Below are positions 7,198 through 16,888 of a stretch of 24,180 bases of DNA, in pieces (position 1 is the first letter of the stretch; every line of letters starts with the position of its first letter). The position numbers were made by a program, and so were the translations under genes. Origin of the DNA: Proteobacteria bacterium UBA4575 (GTDB taxonomy: Bacteria > Pseudomonadota > Gammaproteobacteria > UBA4575); contig DGKH01000051.1 in NCBI GenBank assembly GCA_002386945.1, forward strand, positions 1-24,180, read 5' to 3'. Under the pieces are notes generated by a model, which made no database searches, was not told the DNA's origin, and worked only from the letters and a program-made list of their open reading frames with translations.

Positions 7198-9234
7198 TTA
7201 CTTCACGCGCATGCCGGCTTCGGCACCACTGTCTGGGTGAATCACAAATAGACCAGAGTCATCACCGCTAGCGGCAAGCACCATGCCTTCGGATAAACCA
7301 AAACGCATTTTGCGTGCAGCTAAGTTAGCAACCATAACGACTAGCTTGCCTTCTAGCTCAGCGGGTGAATAGGCGCTCTTGATGCCAGCGAATACATTCT
7401 TCTGTAGACCGCCAGTGGCCTCACCTAGGTCTAAAGTTAATTGCAGCAGTTTGTCTGCGCCTTCAACCAGTTCTGCTTTGCTAATACGCGCGACGCGTAG
7501 ATCGAGTTTAGCAAAGTCATCAAAACTGATTTCACTATCGATTGGGTCGCTGGCAGCGACAGCAGTCGCTTGTGTGCTGGCTTGTTGTTTGGTTTCTTCA
7601 ATCATGGCTTCTATCTTATCGCTTTCAATGCGCGTCATTAGAGGTTTGAATTTAGTGATGGTATGGCCTTCTGGTAAGGTTTCTCCTGAGGCTAAGTCGG
7701 CCCATGTCAGCTCATCATTGAAAAAGTCTTCGGCCTTACCCGCAAGTTCTGGTAAGACCGGTTTCAAATAGCCGATTAATAGGCGGAACATATTGATACC
7801 AAAGCTACAGATTTGATGGACTTCTTGTCTGCAGTTTTCGTCTTTGATTTTTTCCCAAGGCTTGTATTGGTCGATCAGCTGATTGGTTTGATCGGCAATC
7901 TTCATGATGCTGCGAATCGCCTCAGCATAGCGACGCTGCTCATAATGAGCTTTGATCTCTTCATTAGCGGCACTGGCTGCAGCAAAGGCTTGCTTACATT
8001 CAGTGGAGAAGCTTGCGCTCAATTTAGCGTCAAATTTCTTGCTAATAAAGCCTGCACAGCGGCTAGCAATATTGACTAACTTGCCAACAACATCACTGTT
8101 TACGCGTTGTTGAAAGTCATCAAGATTAAGATCTAAGTCGTTCACTCCAGGGCCTAGCTTGGCTGCAAAGTAGTAGCGCAGATATTCTGGTTGCAAGTGA
8201 TTCAGGTAGGTGCGTGCCTTGATGAAGGTGCCCCTAGACTTAGACATCTTTTGGCCATTAATCATTAAGAAGCCATGGCAGAAGACATTAGTTGGTTTAC
8301 GGTAACCGGCACCCATTAAGGTGGCTGGCCAGAACAGCGTATGGAAGTAAGCAATGTCCTTGCCGATAAAGTGATACAGCTCAGTCTCACTGTCTGCCTT
8401 CCAGTAAGCATCAAAATCTTCGCCGCTACGGTCACAGTAATTCTTAAAGCTGGCCATGTAGCCGATCGGTGCATCTAACCAAACATAAAAATACTTGCCG
8501 GCAGCACCTGGGATCTCAAAACCGAAATAGGGTGCATCACGCGAGATATCCCAATCTTTTAGGCCATCTTCGAACCATTCTGAAATCTTGTTGCTGATTT
8601 CAGGCTGTAGGCTATTGGATTGTGTCCAAGTCTTGAGTTCTTCTTCTAATTTTCCAAGTTGAAAGAAGTAATGCAGGTTTTCTTTTTCAACTGGAGTGGC
8701 GCCACTGAGCGCTGAATGAGGGTCGATCAGGTCGGCAGGTGTGTAGGTCGCACCACAGGCCTCGCAGTTGTCCCCATATTGATCTTCGGCCTTACATTTC
8801 GGGCAGGTGCCACGAACAAAGCGATCGGGTAGGAATACTTTTTGCTCAGGATCGAATAGATCAACCACGCTTCGGGTGTTGATTAGGTTCTTATCTTGCA
8901 GCTTCTTGAAGATATCTTCGGCGAACTGGCGGTTTTCTTCGGAGTGTGTGCTGTGAAAGTTGTCGAAATCGACAAGAAATTCAGAAAAGTCAGCCTCGTG
9001 CTCTGCCTTGGTCTTGGCAATCAGCTCTTCAGGTTTAATTCCTTCTTGTTGCGCACGCAGCATAATCGGTGTGCCATGGGCATCATCGGCACAGACATAG
9101 ACACAGTGGTGGCCACACATTTTCTGTAGGCGTACCCAGATATCGGTCTGGATATATTCCACTAAATGACCCAGATGGATCGAGCCATTGGCGTAGGGTA
9201 GGGCGCTAGTAACGAGTATTTTTCGAGATTCCAC
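7198..9234 (-). CDS. metG: Methionyl-tRNA synthetase
   Basis: 678 residues, close to the 677 of E. coli MetG. The class I signature HLGH is at residues 20-23 and [11 protein letters not shown] lies near residue 330. The zinc knuckle has Cys144, Cys147, Cys157 and Cys160 (CPKC...CEAC). After an Ala/Gln/Thr-rich linker the C-terminal 105 residues form the Trbp111-like tRNA-binding/dimerisation domain ([12 protein letters not shown] to the C-terminus). It charges tRNA-Met in the cytoplasm. The start is a GTG: the frame is closed by a TAA 18 bases upstream, and the next residues ([16 protein letters not shown]) match the E. coli N-terminus. It is divergent from apbC, as in other Gammaproteobacteria, and is followed closely by the ferredoxin and nth. 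Confidence 0.98.
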   Translation of the reverse strand: MESRKILVTSALPYANGSIHLGHLVEYIQTDIWVRLQKMCGHHCVYVCADDAHGTPIMLRAQQEGIKPEELIAKTKAEHEADFSEFLVDFDNFHSTHSEENRQFAEDIFKKLQDKNLINTRSVVDLFDPEQKVFLPDRFVRGTCPKCKAEDQYGDNCEACGATYTPADLIDPHSALSGATPVEKENLHYFFQLGKLEEELKTWTQSNSLQPEISNKISEWFEDGLKDWDISRDAPYFGFEIPGAAGKYFYVWLDAPIGYMASFKNYCDRSGEDFDAYWKADSETELYHFIGKDIAYFHTLFWPATLMGAGYRKPTNVFCHGFLMINGQKMSKSRGTFIKARTYLNHLQPEYLRYYFAAKLGPGVNDLDLNLDDFQQRVNSDVVGKLVNIASRCAGFISKKFDAKLSASFSTECKQAFAAASAANEEIKAHYEQRRYAEAIRSIMKIADQTNQLIDQYKPWEKIKDENCRQEVHQICSFGINMFRLLIGYLKPVLPELAGKAEDFFNDELTWADLASGETLPEGHTITKFKPLMTRIESDKIEAMIEETKQQASTQATAVAASDPIDSEISFDDFAKLDLRVARISKAELVEGADKLLQLTLDLGEATGGLQKNVFAGIKSAYSPAELEGKLVVMVANLAARKMRFGLSEGMVLAASGDDSGLFVIHPDSGAEAGMRVK

Positions 9235-9436
9235 GGCAGTACAACTTATTTAATAGTGCGCGTACCTTACCAGCTTAATAAACTAGGCTCTATATAGGAG
9301 CGACACTCTATTTTGAATGAATAGTCACTAGACTGACCTTATACATAGGGTGACTACCTCAAGATGGGGCTTGGAAAATGTATTTTTGGGTGCTTTACTG
9401 CGCTTCTTTATAAATAGCTTGTACGAGGAAAAACAG
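9235..9436. other. Divergent intergenic region between metG and apbC
   Basis: 202 bases that must carry the promoters for metG (leftward) and apbC (rightward). The best rightward candidate I see is TTACCA (9267-9272), 18 bases, then TATATA (9291-9296), which is only a moderate match to sigma-70. A second -10-like TATACAT (9340-9346) has TTGAAT upstream at 21 bases, too far for a standard promoter. No RNA gene or convincing small gene was seen. Confidence 0.3.
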
Positions 9437-10528
9437 ATGGCGGGCATCACGCGTGAGCAGGTCGAACAGTCACTTAAGTCGATTATAGACCCAAATATTG
9501 GTAAAGATCTGGTGGTCACTAAGGCGATCAAGGACATCACTATCGATGGTGACAAGGTCACTGTTGCGATTGAATTAGGCTATCCAGCGAAAAGCATGCG
9601 TGAAATCTTCAGTCAGCAGGTTACTGCTGCTGTCTCCGCACTCGATGGTGTCGCTTCTGTTGAAGTCAGTGTGGACTGGAAGATTACTGCGCACTCAGTA
9701 CAAAAGAGTCTGAAGCCACTGGATAACATTAAAAATGTCATCGCAGTCGCTTCTGGTAAAGGTGGTGTTGGAAAATCCACTACTGCGGTTAACTTGGCAT
9801 TAGCATTGGCCGCCGAAGGCGCCACTGTCGGTATTCTGGATGCAGATATCTATGGTCCTAGTCAGCCACGTATGCTCGGTATTAGCGGCCAGCCAGATTC
9901 AAAAGACGGTAAGAGCCTAGAGCCGATGGAAGGTCACGGTTTACAAGCGATGTCGATTGGCTTCTTGATCGATGATGAGACGCCGATGATTTGGCGTGGT
10001 CCTATGGTGACTCAAGCCTTAGAGCAATTATTAAATGACACGCAATGGCGCGATCTGGATTACTTGGTTGTCGATTTGCCACCCGGTACCGGTGACGTGC
10101 AATTGACCTTGGCGCAAAAGATTCCAGTGAGTGGTGCGGTGATCGTGACTACTCCACAGGACATCGCATTACTCGATGCTCGTAAAGGTCTGAAAATGTT
10201 TGAGAAGGTCGAAGTGCCAGTCTTAGGTATCGTTGAAAATATGAGTATTCACATTTGTAGTCAATGTGGCCATGAAGAGCCTATTTTCGGTAGTGGCGGT
10301 GGTGAAAAAATGGCTGCTGAATATAGTGTTGACCTCTTGGGCGCCTTGCCGTTAGATATGAGTATCCGTAAGCAGGCCGATGGTGGTGTTCCTACTGTTG
10401 TTGCTGAGCCGGATAGTCGGGTAGCACAGATTTATGGAGAAATTGCACGTAAGACAGCGGCGAAGTTAGCGGCTAAGAGTAAAGATTACAGTGCTAAGTT
10501 TCCGAAGATTGTTATTCAAAACACTTAA
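9437..10528 (+). CDS. apbC: Iron-sulfur cluster carrier protein ApbC (Mrp/NBP35 P-loop ATPase)
   Basis: 363 residues from the ATG at 9437, which has CGAGGAA 7-8 bases upstream. A start at 9350 would add 29 residues without homology and has no ribosome site. Residues 1-85 form a MIP18/DUF59-like domain. The deviant Walker [13 protein letters not shown] is at 105-116, followed by [13 protein letters not shown] and [10 protein letters not shown]. The cluster-binding CSQC pair is Cys274/Cys277. The family binds and transfers [4Fe-4S] clusters to apo-enzymes in the cytoplasm. It is first of a two-gene + strand unit with dcd (29-base gap) and is divergent from metG. Confidence 0.96.
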   Translation: MAGITREQVEQSLKSIIDPNIGKDLVVTKAIKDITIDGDKVTVAIELGYPAKSMREIFSQQVTAAVSALDGVASVEVSVDWKITAHSVQKSLKPLDNIKNVIAVASGKGGVGKSTTAVNLALALAAEGATVGILDADIYGPSQPRMLGISGQPDSKDGKSLEPMEGHGLQAMSIGFLIDDETPMIWRGPMVTQALEQLLNDTQWRDLDYLVVDLPPGTGDVQLTLAQKIPVSGAVIVTTPQDIALLDARKGLKMFEKVEVPVLGIVENMSIHICSQCGHEEPIFGSGGGEKMAAEYSVDLLGALPLDMSIRKQADGGVPTVVAEPDSRVAQIYGEIARKTAAKLAAKSKDYSAKFPKIVIQNT

Positions 10529-10557
10529 GTTCACATTTAGTATTTGCGAGCAGAGTT

Positions 10558-11124
10558 ATGTCGATAAAATCAGATTCATGGATTCGGCGCCAAGCTGAAG
10601 AGCATAAGATGATCGAACCGTTCAGCGCGGGCCAAGTAAAGACGGCCAACGACGAACGTATTATTTCTTATGGTACTTCTAGTTATGGTTACGACGTACG
10701 CTGCTCGAAACACTTTAAAATATTCACGAATATCAATTCAGCGGTAGTCGATCCGAAGGCATTTAATCCGGATAGTTTTGTCGATTTTGAGGGGGATGTT
10801 TGCATTATTCCTCCTAATTCCTTTGCCTTGGCGAGTACAGTGGAATACTTCCGTATACCACGCTCTGTGCTGACCGTATGCCTAGGTAAATCAACTTATG
10901 CGCGTTGCGGTATTATCGTTAATGTCACGCCGTTAGAGCCTGAATGGGAAGGTCATGTCACGTTGGAGTTCTCTAACACCACGCCTTTACCTGCAAAGAT
11001 TTATGCTAACGAGGGTGTAGCACAGATGATTTTCTTTGAATCAGATGAGCCCTGTGAAACTTCATATAAAGATCGCAAGGGTAAGTACCAAGGTCAGACC
11101 GGCGTTACGCTACCTAAGACCTAA
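10558..11124 (+). CDS. dcd: dCTP deaminase
   Basis: 188 residues, the usual length of the proteobacterial enzyme. It contains [19 protein letters not shown] (Ser112, Arg116) and the catalytic glutamate in [17 protein letters not shown] (Glu137), then the C-terminal [12 protein letters not shown] that closes over the nucleotide. It deaminates dCTP to dUTP, the main route to dTMP in many Gram-negative bacteria, and acts as a trimer in the cytoplasm. It follows apbC by 29 bases, an order also known from Pseudomonas, and converges on mgtE with 13 bases between stops. Confidence 0.97.
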   Translation: MSIKSDSWIRRQAEEHKMIEPFSAGQVKTANDERIISYGTSSYGYDVRCSKHFKIFTNINSAVVDPKAFNPDSFVDFEGDVCIIPPNSFALASTVEYFRIPRSVLTVCLGKSTYARCGIIVNVTPLEPEWEGHVTLEFSNTTPLPAKIYANEGVAQMIFFESDEPCETSYKDRKGKYQGQTGVTLPKT

Positions 11125-11130
11125 GTTTTT

Positions 11131-11153
11131 AGTGTTGCTAGATAAGCAGCACT
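11131..11153. other. Hairpin between convergent dcd and mgtE
   Basis: AGTGTTGCT (11131-11139) and AGCAGCACT (11145-11153) form a 9-bp stem with one G-U pair and a 5-base loop overlapping the mgtE stop codon. The T run (TTTTT) lies before the stem on the + strand, and no T run follows the stem on either strand, so this is not a canonical intrinsic terminator. It may still act as a transcript-end stabiliser or bidirectional barrier. Confidence 0.3.
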
Positions 11154-12490
11154 GTCGCTAGTCCCAAAAAGGCAAAAATACCGACCACGTCGGTAATAGT
11201 GGTGAGTACAACACCACCAGCAAGTGCTGGATCAATGCCATAACGACGCAGTGCAATCGGGATGAGGACGCCAGCCAAGCCAGCGCAGACTAAATTAGCG
11301 ATCATCGCTAGCCCCATAACCCAACCGAGTTGTAGGCTGTCAAACCAAAGATAGGCAATCAGCCCAACAATAACCGCCCAGACCATTCCATTAAGAGCGC
11401 CAATGGCGAGTTCGCGCCAGATTAGGATCTTTGAGTTGGCTGGGCCAATTTGGTCTAGTGCGATACCACGAATAACTAGGGTTAAGGTCTGACTGCCAGC
11501 AATACCACCCATGCTAGCGACTACCGGTACTAATACGGCAAGTACGATTAATTCTTCTAGGGTAGACTGAAATAAGCTAATCACCCAGGCGGCTAAAAAA
11601 GCGGTAGCCATATTCACACCCAGCCATAGCGCACGTCGTCTAGTCGACTGTGTTACCGGTGCAAACAAGTCTTCCTCTTCAGTTAGACCGGCCATACTCA
11701 TCACTGAGTGTTCGCCTTCTTCACGAATAACATCGACCACATCATCAATCGTGATACGACCGATTAATTTATTGTCTTCATCAATAACTGGTGCGGTGAC
11801 AAGATCAAGGGCCTCAAAGCGCATCGCCACTTCTTTGTTGGATAGGCTATGTAATAGCGGGTCGATACTATCTTCCATTAAATCCAGTACGACATGGGAT
11901 GGGTCGCTGGTGAGCACTGAGGTCAGCGGTAGACTGCCAATATAGTGATCATTCTGATCAACTACGAATAAATTATCGGTATGAGCTGGCAGCTCATCGC
12001 GTGCCCGTAGATAGCGCAGAACCACATCGATAGTGACTTCTTTGCGTACGGTCACAGTATCGGTGTTCATTAAGCCACCGGCACTTTCTTCATCGAAGGA
12101 CAGGACTGACTCGACCCGTTGACGATCGCGAATGCTCATTGAGCTGAGTGCGGATAGCGCAACAGCTTCTGGCAGGTCGGCTAATAAGTCGGCCAAGTCA
12201 TCAAGCTCAAGACCTTCTGTTGCCGACAGCATCTCATCCTGATTCATGTTCTTGATCAGGCCGCTACGCACCTCTTCACCAACTAACAGCAGGATTTCAC
12301 CGAGATCATCTGGGTCTAAGGTATTCCAGATGTAAGAGCGTTGTGAATAAGGAACTGACTCGAGCAGTGTTGCAACCTCAGCAGGATGCAGGGCATTGAG
12401 AATTGTTGAGGCACGCTGCAACTCACCAGACTCTAATGCCTGGCTAATAACCTGTAGGTTGTTGAGTGCTTGAGTTGCCAAATTAGCCAT
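11138..12490 (-). CDS. mgtE: MgtE-family magnesium transporter
   Basis: 450 residues in the MgtE order: an N-terminal helical superhelix domain (about 1-130), two CBS domains (about 135-255; ESAGGLMNTD begins the first), a connecting helix, and a C-terminal membrane domain with five hydrophobic helices from about residue 288. VPVVASMGGIAGSQTLTLVIRG is the conserved pore segment. The family forms a dimeric Mg2+-gated channel in the inner membrane, closed by Mg2+ bound at the N and CBS domains. It is the last gene of the long - strand block, 113 bases after ptsI. MgtE following phosphotransferase genes is known from other HprK-containing Proteobacteria. No strong Shine-Dalgarno sequence precedes the ATG. 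Confidence 0.95.
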   Translation of the reverse strand: MANLATQALNNLQVISQALESGELQRASTILNALHPAEVATLLESVPYSQRSYIWNTLDPDDLGEILLLVGEEVRSGLIKNMNQDEMLSATEGLELDDLADLLADLPEAVALSALSSMSIRDRQRVESVLSFDEESAGGLMNTDTVTVRKEVTIDVVLRYLRARDELPAHTDNLFVVDQNDHYIGSLPLTSVLTSDPSHVVLDLMEDSIDPLLHSLSNKEVAMRFEALDLVTAPVIDEDNKLIGRITIDDVVDVIREEGEHSVMSMAGLTEEEDLFAPVTQSTRRRALWLGVNMATAFLAAWVISLFQSTLEELIVLAVLVPVVASMGGIAGSQTLTLVIRGIALDQIGPANSKILIWRELAIGALNGMVWAVIVGLIAYLWFDSLQLGWVMGLAMIANLVCAGLAGVLIPIALRRYGIDPALAGGVVLTTITDVVGIFAFLGLATVLLI

Positions 12491-12603
12491 TGATTCGCCC
12501 GAAATTGGGCCAGCGTTGGGCCCTATTCAATAAACATGAAACTGCGAGTCAGTGTACTTATATCTGTACTGAATGCCAAAGAGTTTAGCCCGACGCAAGT
12601 GAG

Positions 12604-14337
12604 TTATAAATTAAGCTGGTCGACTAGGTGATGAATTTTTGCGGAAGAAATGTATTTGCTCAGAATATTTTTACAGCGTTTTTCTAAGGTAGAGACATCG
12701 GTGGCATTAATAATCGACTTCACTTCTAATAAACTGGCTGGATGGGTGCTGAACTCACGTAAGCCCATGCCCAGTAATAGCTTGGTGTAGCGGACATCAC
12801 CTGCCATTTCGCCACACATGGAAACAGGGATACCAGCCCGTTGACCCGCCTTCAAAGTGAGATGGATCAATTGTAGTACGGCTGGATGTAAGGGGTCATA
12901 CAGGTAGTTAACAGCCTCATCAATACGATCGATTGCCAATGTATATTGGATTAAGTCATTGGTACCAATAGAGAGGAAGTCTAGATTTTTTGCGAATTGA
13001 TTCGCTGCTAATGCCGAGGCAGGGACTTCAATCATGGCGCCGATGGCGATTGTGTCATCAAACGCTTGGCCTTCTTTAATCAATTCGCGCTTGGCTTGAT
13101 TTAATACCACTAGCGCACTCTGTAACTCATCCTCACTCGTGAGCATAGGGAACATCAGCTTGGTTGGGCCTATGCTAGAGGCGCGTAGAATCGCACGCAG
13201 CTGTAACTTAAATAGCTCGGTGTCACGCAGTGAGCGACGTAAGCCACGCAAGCCTAGTGCAGGATTTTGTGCTAGAGGCCCTTGGTATTTAGGGTCGAAT
13301 TCTTTCTCCGCACCTAGGTCTAAGGTGCGGATAGTGACTGGGCGTCCCTTCATTAGACGAATCACTTTGACATAGGCTTCGTACTGCTCGGCTTCGTTGG
13401 CTGGCTCGGTGCGATCAATGTATAAAAATTCAGTACGGTAAAGACCGACACCATCAGCACCACAATTGGCGAGTGCTCGAGTATCGTCAAGTAACTCGAC
13501 GTTGGCCTGCAGGTTGATCAGTACATCATCTTGTGTCTTTGCTGCAACTTTTCGCAGTGAGTGCAGTTTGCGCTTGGCTTGCTCTAGGGACTTCTGCTTG
13601 CGTTGATAATTAGTAATCGTATCTTGATCAACACCTGCGAGCACCATGCCTTCACTGCCGTCGACAATAGCAGTCTCGTTGTTCTTCAGCAGTAATCTTG
13701 CATCAGGGACACCAACCACAGCCGGGATACCTAAGCTACGCGCAATAATTGCTGTATGCGATAAAGGGCCACCTAACTCAGTAATAAAACCTGCAATATT
13801 TTGATTTTGTAGCAGTACGGTATCGGCTGGGGTCAGATCATCGGCAACAATAATGCTACCAGCTAAGGTCTGTACTTCTTCGCTGACGAGATATTGTTGA
13901 TCAAAAAGAATTTTTTGGATGAGGTGAATGACATGGTCAATATCATTTTGCCGTGTGCGTAGATATTCATCTTCCATTTCTTCAAAGACAGAGGCTACCT
14001 GATCACGTTGAATCTTAAGTGCCCATTCAGCATTGCATTGACGTTCGAGGATTAGGTCAACAGGCACCTGTGACAGCATAGAGTCATCCAGCATCAACAG
14101 GTGTGATCCAATAAAAGAGGCAATGTCTTTGGGTGCATCAGCTGGAACACTGTCTTGGATGTCACGCAGTTGTTGTGTCGCAGTGGCGACAGCCGATTGG
14201 AAGCGTTGTACTTCAGCTTCTATCTCTGTGGCTTTAAGGTGGCGTTCATAGATTTCAAGTGCACTACGCTGCATGACGTGCACAGCACCAATGGCTACAC
14301 CACGAGAAACACCTAAACCACTAATCATTAATGCCAT
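12604..14337 (-). CDS. ptsI: PTS enzyme I (phosphoenolpyruvate-protein phosphotransferase)
   Basis: 577 residues, the size of classical enzyme I, with no N-terminal GAF domain, so it is not the PtsP/EINtr type. The phosphorylated histidine is His194 in ELGGPLSHTAIIARSLGIPAVVG. The PEP-binding barrel has GVGLYRTEFLYIDR, IRTLDLGAEK, MIEVPASAL, IGTNDLIQYTLAIDR and the active-site cysteine in VSMCGEMAGD. It takes phosphate from PEP and passes it to HPr. It begins 14 bases after HPr and lies with EIIA, HprK and PtsN. The absence of any sugar-specific IIBC in the window suggests a regulatory phosphorelay. The start at 14337 is weakly supported; an in-frame ATG 9 bases downstream is an alternative. 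Confidence 0.95.
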   Translation of the reverse strand: MALMISGLGVSRGVAIGAVHVMQRSALEIYERHLKATEIEAEVQRFQSAVATATQQLRDIQDSVPADAPKDIASFIGSHLLMLDDSMLSQVPVDLILERQCNAEWALKIQRDQVASVFEEMEDEYLRTRQNDIDHVIHLIQKILFDQQYLVSEEVQTLAGSIIVADDLTPADTVLLQNQNIAGFITELGGPLSHTAIIARSLGIPAVVGVPDARLLLKNNETAIVDGSEGMVLAGVDQDTITNYQRKQKSLEQAKRKLHSLRKVAAKTQDDVLINLQANVELLDDTRALANCGADGVGLYRTEFLYIDRTEPANEAEQYEAYVKVIRLMKGRPVTIRTLDLGAEKEFDPKYQGPLAQNPALGLRGLRRSLRDTELFKLQLRAILRASSIGPTKLMFPMLTSEDELQSALVVLNQAKRELIKEGQAFDDTIAIGAMIEVPASALAANQFAKNLDFLSIGTNDLIQYTLAIDRIDEAVNYLYDPLHPAVLQLIHLTLKAGQRAGIPVSMCGEMAGDVRYTKLLLGMGLREFSTHPASLLEVKSIINATDVSTLEKRCKNILSKYISSAKIHHLVDQLNL

Positions 14338-14351
14338 TGGATTTATATTTC

Positions 14352-14633
14352 CTACTCTGCTTCACCAAAACGGTCAGCTACTAAGGCACGCAATTTTTCC
14401 ATTGCGGCATCAGCATCTTCCCCTGCAATATATAGAGTGATATTAGATCCTTGACTGGCAGCTAACATCATCACACCCATAATGCTTTTTCCATTAACTC
14501 GGCGACTATCTTTTTCCACTTCTATGCTGGCAGAGAACTCAGCCGAGACAGAGACGAACTTTGCTGCTGCTCGCGCATGTAGGCCTAATTTATTACAGAT
14601 AGTCAGTACTTCTTGGATTGAATTGTCACTCAT
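14352..14633 (-). CDS. ptsH: Phosphocarrier protein HPr (NPr-like)
   Basis: 93 residues of the HPr fold. The EI-phosphorylated histidine is His19 in NKLGLHARAAAKF. The regulatory serine corresponding to Ser46 is Ser50 in VNGKSIMGVMMLAAS, the HprK target site, which fits the presence of hprK in the same cluster. The ATG overlaps the stop of the upstream IIA gene by 4 bases, and ptsI follows 14 bases downstream. It carries phosphate from EI to IIA proteins. By context these are the mannose-type IIA and PtsN. Confidence 0.95.
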   Translation of the reverse strand: MSDNSIQEVLTICNKLGLHARAAAKFVSVSAEFSASIEVEKDSRRVNGKSIMGVMMLAASQGSNITLYIAGEDADAAMEKLRALVADRFGEAE

Positions 14634-15019
14634 GAGCAGATGATGATCCCGTCTTTTCCACCATCAAAGGCGGTAGTGCTTAGTTTTTCCAGTGATTGTT
14701 CTGGATAATTGAAGACACGTAATAACATCGGTAGATTGACGCCGGCAATAACCTTGCTGGTAACTATAGCTGCTAGGCGATTAGCAATATTGCTAGGTGT
14801 GGAGCCATAGGCATCGGTGAGGATGAGCACGCCTTCCCCCTGGTCTAGTTCGCTAATCATATCGGCGTTGGCCATTGCTATTAGGTCTGGGTCACAGGCC
14901 TGCGAGACCGAGAGTGATCTGCACTGCAAGGGCATCGCATCACCAAAAGTTGAAGTCGCAATCTGGATTAGTTGCTCTGCAAGTTGACCATGAGAGACGA
15001 TTAAAATACTAACGCTCAT
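14630..15019 (-). CDS. PTS EIIA, mannose/fructose (EIIA-Man) family
   Basis: 129 residues with the EIIA-Man fold signature: ILIVSHGQLAEQL near the N-terminus with phosphorylatable His10, then GVLILTDAYGSTPSNIANRL and GVNLPMLLRV. In sugar PTS systems this domain passes phosphate to a IIB. Here no IIB, IIC or IID follows, and it lies between rapZ and HPr as in many HprK-containing Proteobacteria, where it is thought to serve regulation. It overlaps HPr by 4 bases and is separated from rapZ by 37 bases. Confidence 0.9.
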   Translation of the reverse strand: MSVSILIVSHGQLAEQLIQIATSTFGDAMPLQCRSLSVSQACDPDLIAMANADMISELDQGEGVLILTDAYGSTPSNIANRLAAIVTSKVIAGVNLPMLLRVFNYPEQSLEKLSTTAFDGGKDGIIICS

Positions 15020-15056
15020 ATTGTTTTATAGTTCCGAATCTTAATATACAGATGGT

Positions 15057-15932
15057 TTAATTTTCTAGTTCGCGATGGCGAACTATCGTTCGAAATAAAT
15101 CATCTTGCTGTAAAAATTTAGCTAGCTGATTGACGCAGTATACCGAGCGGTGTTGTCCGCCAGTGCAGCCGATAGAAAATGTGAGATAACTACGGTCTTC
15201 AGCATTGAAGTATGGGATCCATTGTCGCATAAAATTTTGAATGGATTTTATCATCTCTACAGTTTCATCTTGTTCGCTTAAATATTGCTGTACTAAATCA
15301 TCATGACCAGTGAGCTCACGTAGCTGAGGTTGCCAATAAGGGTTGGGCAGGCAGCGTACATCAAACATATAGTCAGAGTCGTTTGGGCTGCCGTATTTAA
15401 AGCCAAAAGACTGTAGTACGACAGTTAGCCCAATAGGCGTTATTTTGGAGTCATTTTGGATGACAATATTCTGAATCAGGCTGCGTAACTGTCGCACATT
15501 GATCTGACTACTATCCAATTGCAGATCAGCTGCAATTGCGAGCTCAGATAAGGTTTCTATCTCAGTATCTATAGCTTCGATTAGAGAATTGTTCTTGTCA
15601 CTTAAAGGGTGTTTGCGACGTGTCTCGCTATACCGTTTTAAGAGTGTGTTTTTGTCGGCATTGATGAACAGCAGATCGACATGGTGACCATCATTCTTCA
15701 TGTCTTTAATGAAATTGAGTAAATGATCTAATTCCACTTTTTTGGAATGTGCACTAACGCCGATAGCGAGTTGCTCATAACGTGTCTCACCAGTGGTTAT
15801 ACATTGTTTGATTAATTCTGGGAGTAATGCAGTGGGTACATTGTCGATGCAGTAGTAGCCGTAATCTTCAAAGGTGTTTAGCGTGATGGACTTACCTGAG
15901 CCTGAAAAGCCAGCAATAAAGATCATCCTCAT
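15057..15932 (-). CDS. rapZ: RNase adapter / nucleotide-binding protein RapZ
   Basis: 291 residues (E. coli RapZ is 284). Walker A is GFSGSGKS (8-15), followed by FEDYGYYCIDNVP. The C-terminal domain has LQSFGFKYG, the cysteine/glycine loop GCTGGQHRSVY, and ends HRELEN. In E. coli RapZ senses glucosamine-6-phosphate and guides RNase E to the GlmZ small RNA; whether GlmZ exists in this organism cannot be judged here. The start overlaps hprK by 4 bases (ATGA), showing tight coupling. A second ATG two codons in is possible. Confidence 0.95.
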   Translation of the reverse strand: MRMIFIAGFSGSGKSITLNTFEDYGYYCIDNVPTALLPELIKQCITTGETRYEQLAIGVSAHSKKVELDHLLNFIKDMKNDGHHVDLLFINADKNTLLKRYSETRRKHPLSDKNNSLIEAIDTEIETLSELAIAADLQLDSSQINVRQLRSLIQNIVIQNDSKITPIGLTVVLQSFGFKYGSPNDSDYMFDVRCLPNPYWQPQLRELTGHDDLVQQYLSEQDETVEMIKSIQNFMRQWIPYFNAEDRSYLTFSIGCTGGQHRSVYCVNQLAKFLQQDDLFRTIVRHRELEN

Positions 15933-16867
15933 CCACAGTCCTCTGCGATAGCCTTATGCTGACGTTGAATGAAATCGGCAGAGGCATCATGGCCACTAAG
16001 GCGCAGAAGGTGATTACGTACGGCTGCCTCAGCTAGCACGGCAAGGTTTCTGCCTGGGGCTACTGGTAAAGGGATTACCGGGATGTCTAAGCCAAGAATG
16101 TTCTTGGTATCTTGAATGCTGCTTAAGCGATCTTCAGGTGCTTGATTAAACGGTGTTAAATGTAAAATCAGGCGCAAATACTTGCTTAATTTGATGGATG
16201 AATCACCATACATCTCTCGGATATTGAGCACTCCTAAACCACGTACTTCCAGGAAATCTAGTAGCATAGGCGGGCATTTCCCCGTGATAGTGTCTGGCGA
16301 GACTCGCATAAATTCAGGTGCGTCATCGGCAATTAAGCGATGACCACGGGTAATCAACTCTAAGGCTAATTCACTTTTTCCTAAGCCGCTCTCGCCGGTA
16401 AGTAATACACCTAGACTGATGATTTCCATAAACACGCCATGCAAAATTTCTTTGTCTGCAAGCGAGTGTGATAGGAAATAACGCAGACGAGTAATCAGCT
16501 CAGTCGATGAAGTGCTAGAGCAAAAGATAGGTGTTTGATAACGTTTGGCAAAGCGTTCTAAGCTGGCCGGTGGCTGCAAACTATCAGATACACAGACAGC
16601 CACTGTTGAGGCTGCAAACATGCGGGTTAAGACTTGTTCTTGTTCGGCCTCTGGTAGATTAGAGATGTAGTTTTTTTCTACGCTACCAATCACTTGTACT
16701 TGGCTGGTGTGAATCGAATTAAAATAGCCGACTAGACTGGCGGAATCATCACTGAAGCTATGATGAGAAAAAGGGTTATTAAGATACTCAGCGCCAGCCC
16801 ATACAGATAAGGCGAACTTTTCTCCAAGCGTTTCTAAGATCGATGCGGGGGTGATCTGTTCGTGCAT
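15929..16867 (-). CDS. hprK: HPr kinase/phosphorylase
   Basis: 312 residues. The N-terminal DRTGG-like domain is followed by the kinase domain: His143 in LHGV, Walker A GESGLGKS (158-165), RGHRLIADDAPE, and LEVRGLGVLNI with the HprK signature, then the C-terminal VAPGRNLAVLAE loop. The family phosphorylates and dephosphorylates HPr on its regulatory serine, and HPr with the matching site is encoded three genes downstream. Enterics lack this gene, so it helps place the organism outside Enterobacterales. It starts 21 bases after ptsN and overlaps rapZ. Confidence 0.95.
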   Translation of the reverse strand: MHEQITPASILETLGEKFALSVWAGAEYLNNPFSHHSFSDDSASLVGYFNSIHTSQVQVIGSVEKNYISNLPEAEQEQVLTRMFAASTVAVCVSDSLQPPASLERFAKRYQTPIFCSSTSSTELITRLRYFLSHSLADKEILHGVFMEIISLGVLLTGESGLGKSELALELITRGHRLIADDAPEFMRVSPDTITGKCPPMLLDFLEVRGLGVLNIREMYGDSSIKLSKYLRLILHLTPFNQAPEDRLSSIQDTKNILGLDIPVIPLPVAPGRNLAVLAEAAVRNHLLRLSGHDASADFIQRQHKAIAEDCG

Positions 16868-16888
16868 GAAGGGCTCTTGTTGATTGTA

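Noticed and set aside
7379..7771. 130-codon open frame on the + strand opposite metG
   Set aside because: Low-complexity Ser/Leu-rich translation antisense to the conserved tRNA-binding domain of MetG; a shadow frame.
9313..9346. TTGAAT ... TATACAT as a promoter for apbC
   Set aside because: The spacing is 21 bases, too long for a standard sigma-70 promoter.
9350..9436. Upstream in-frame start that would extend ApbC by 29 residues
   Set aside because: The extension has no resemblance to ApbC N-termini, whereas 9437 has a good ribosome site and gives the usual protein length.
11131..11153. Strong bidirectional intrinsic terminator between dcd and mgtE
   Set aside because: The hairpin is real, but no T tract follows the stem on either strand, so it is listed only as a hairpin with low confidence.
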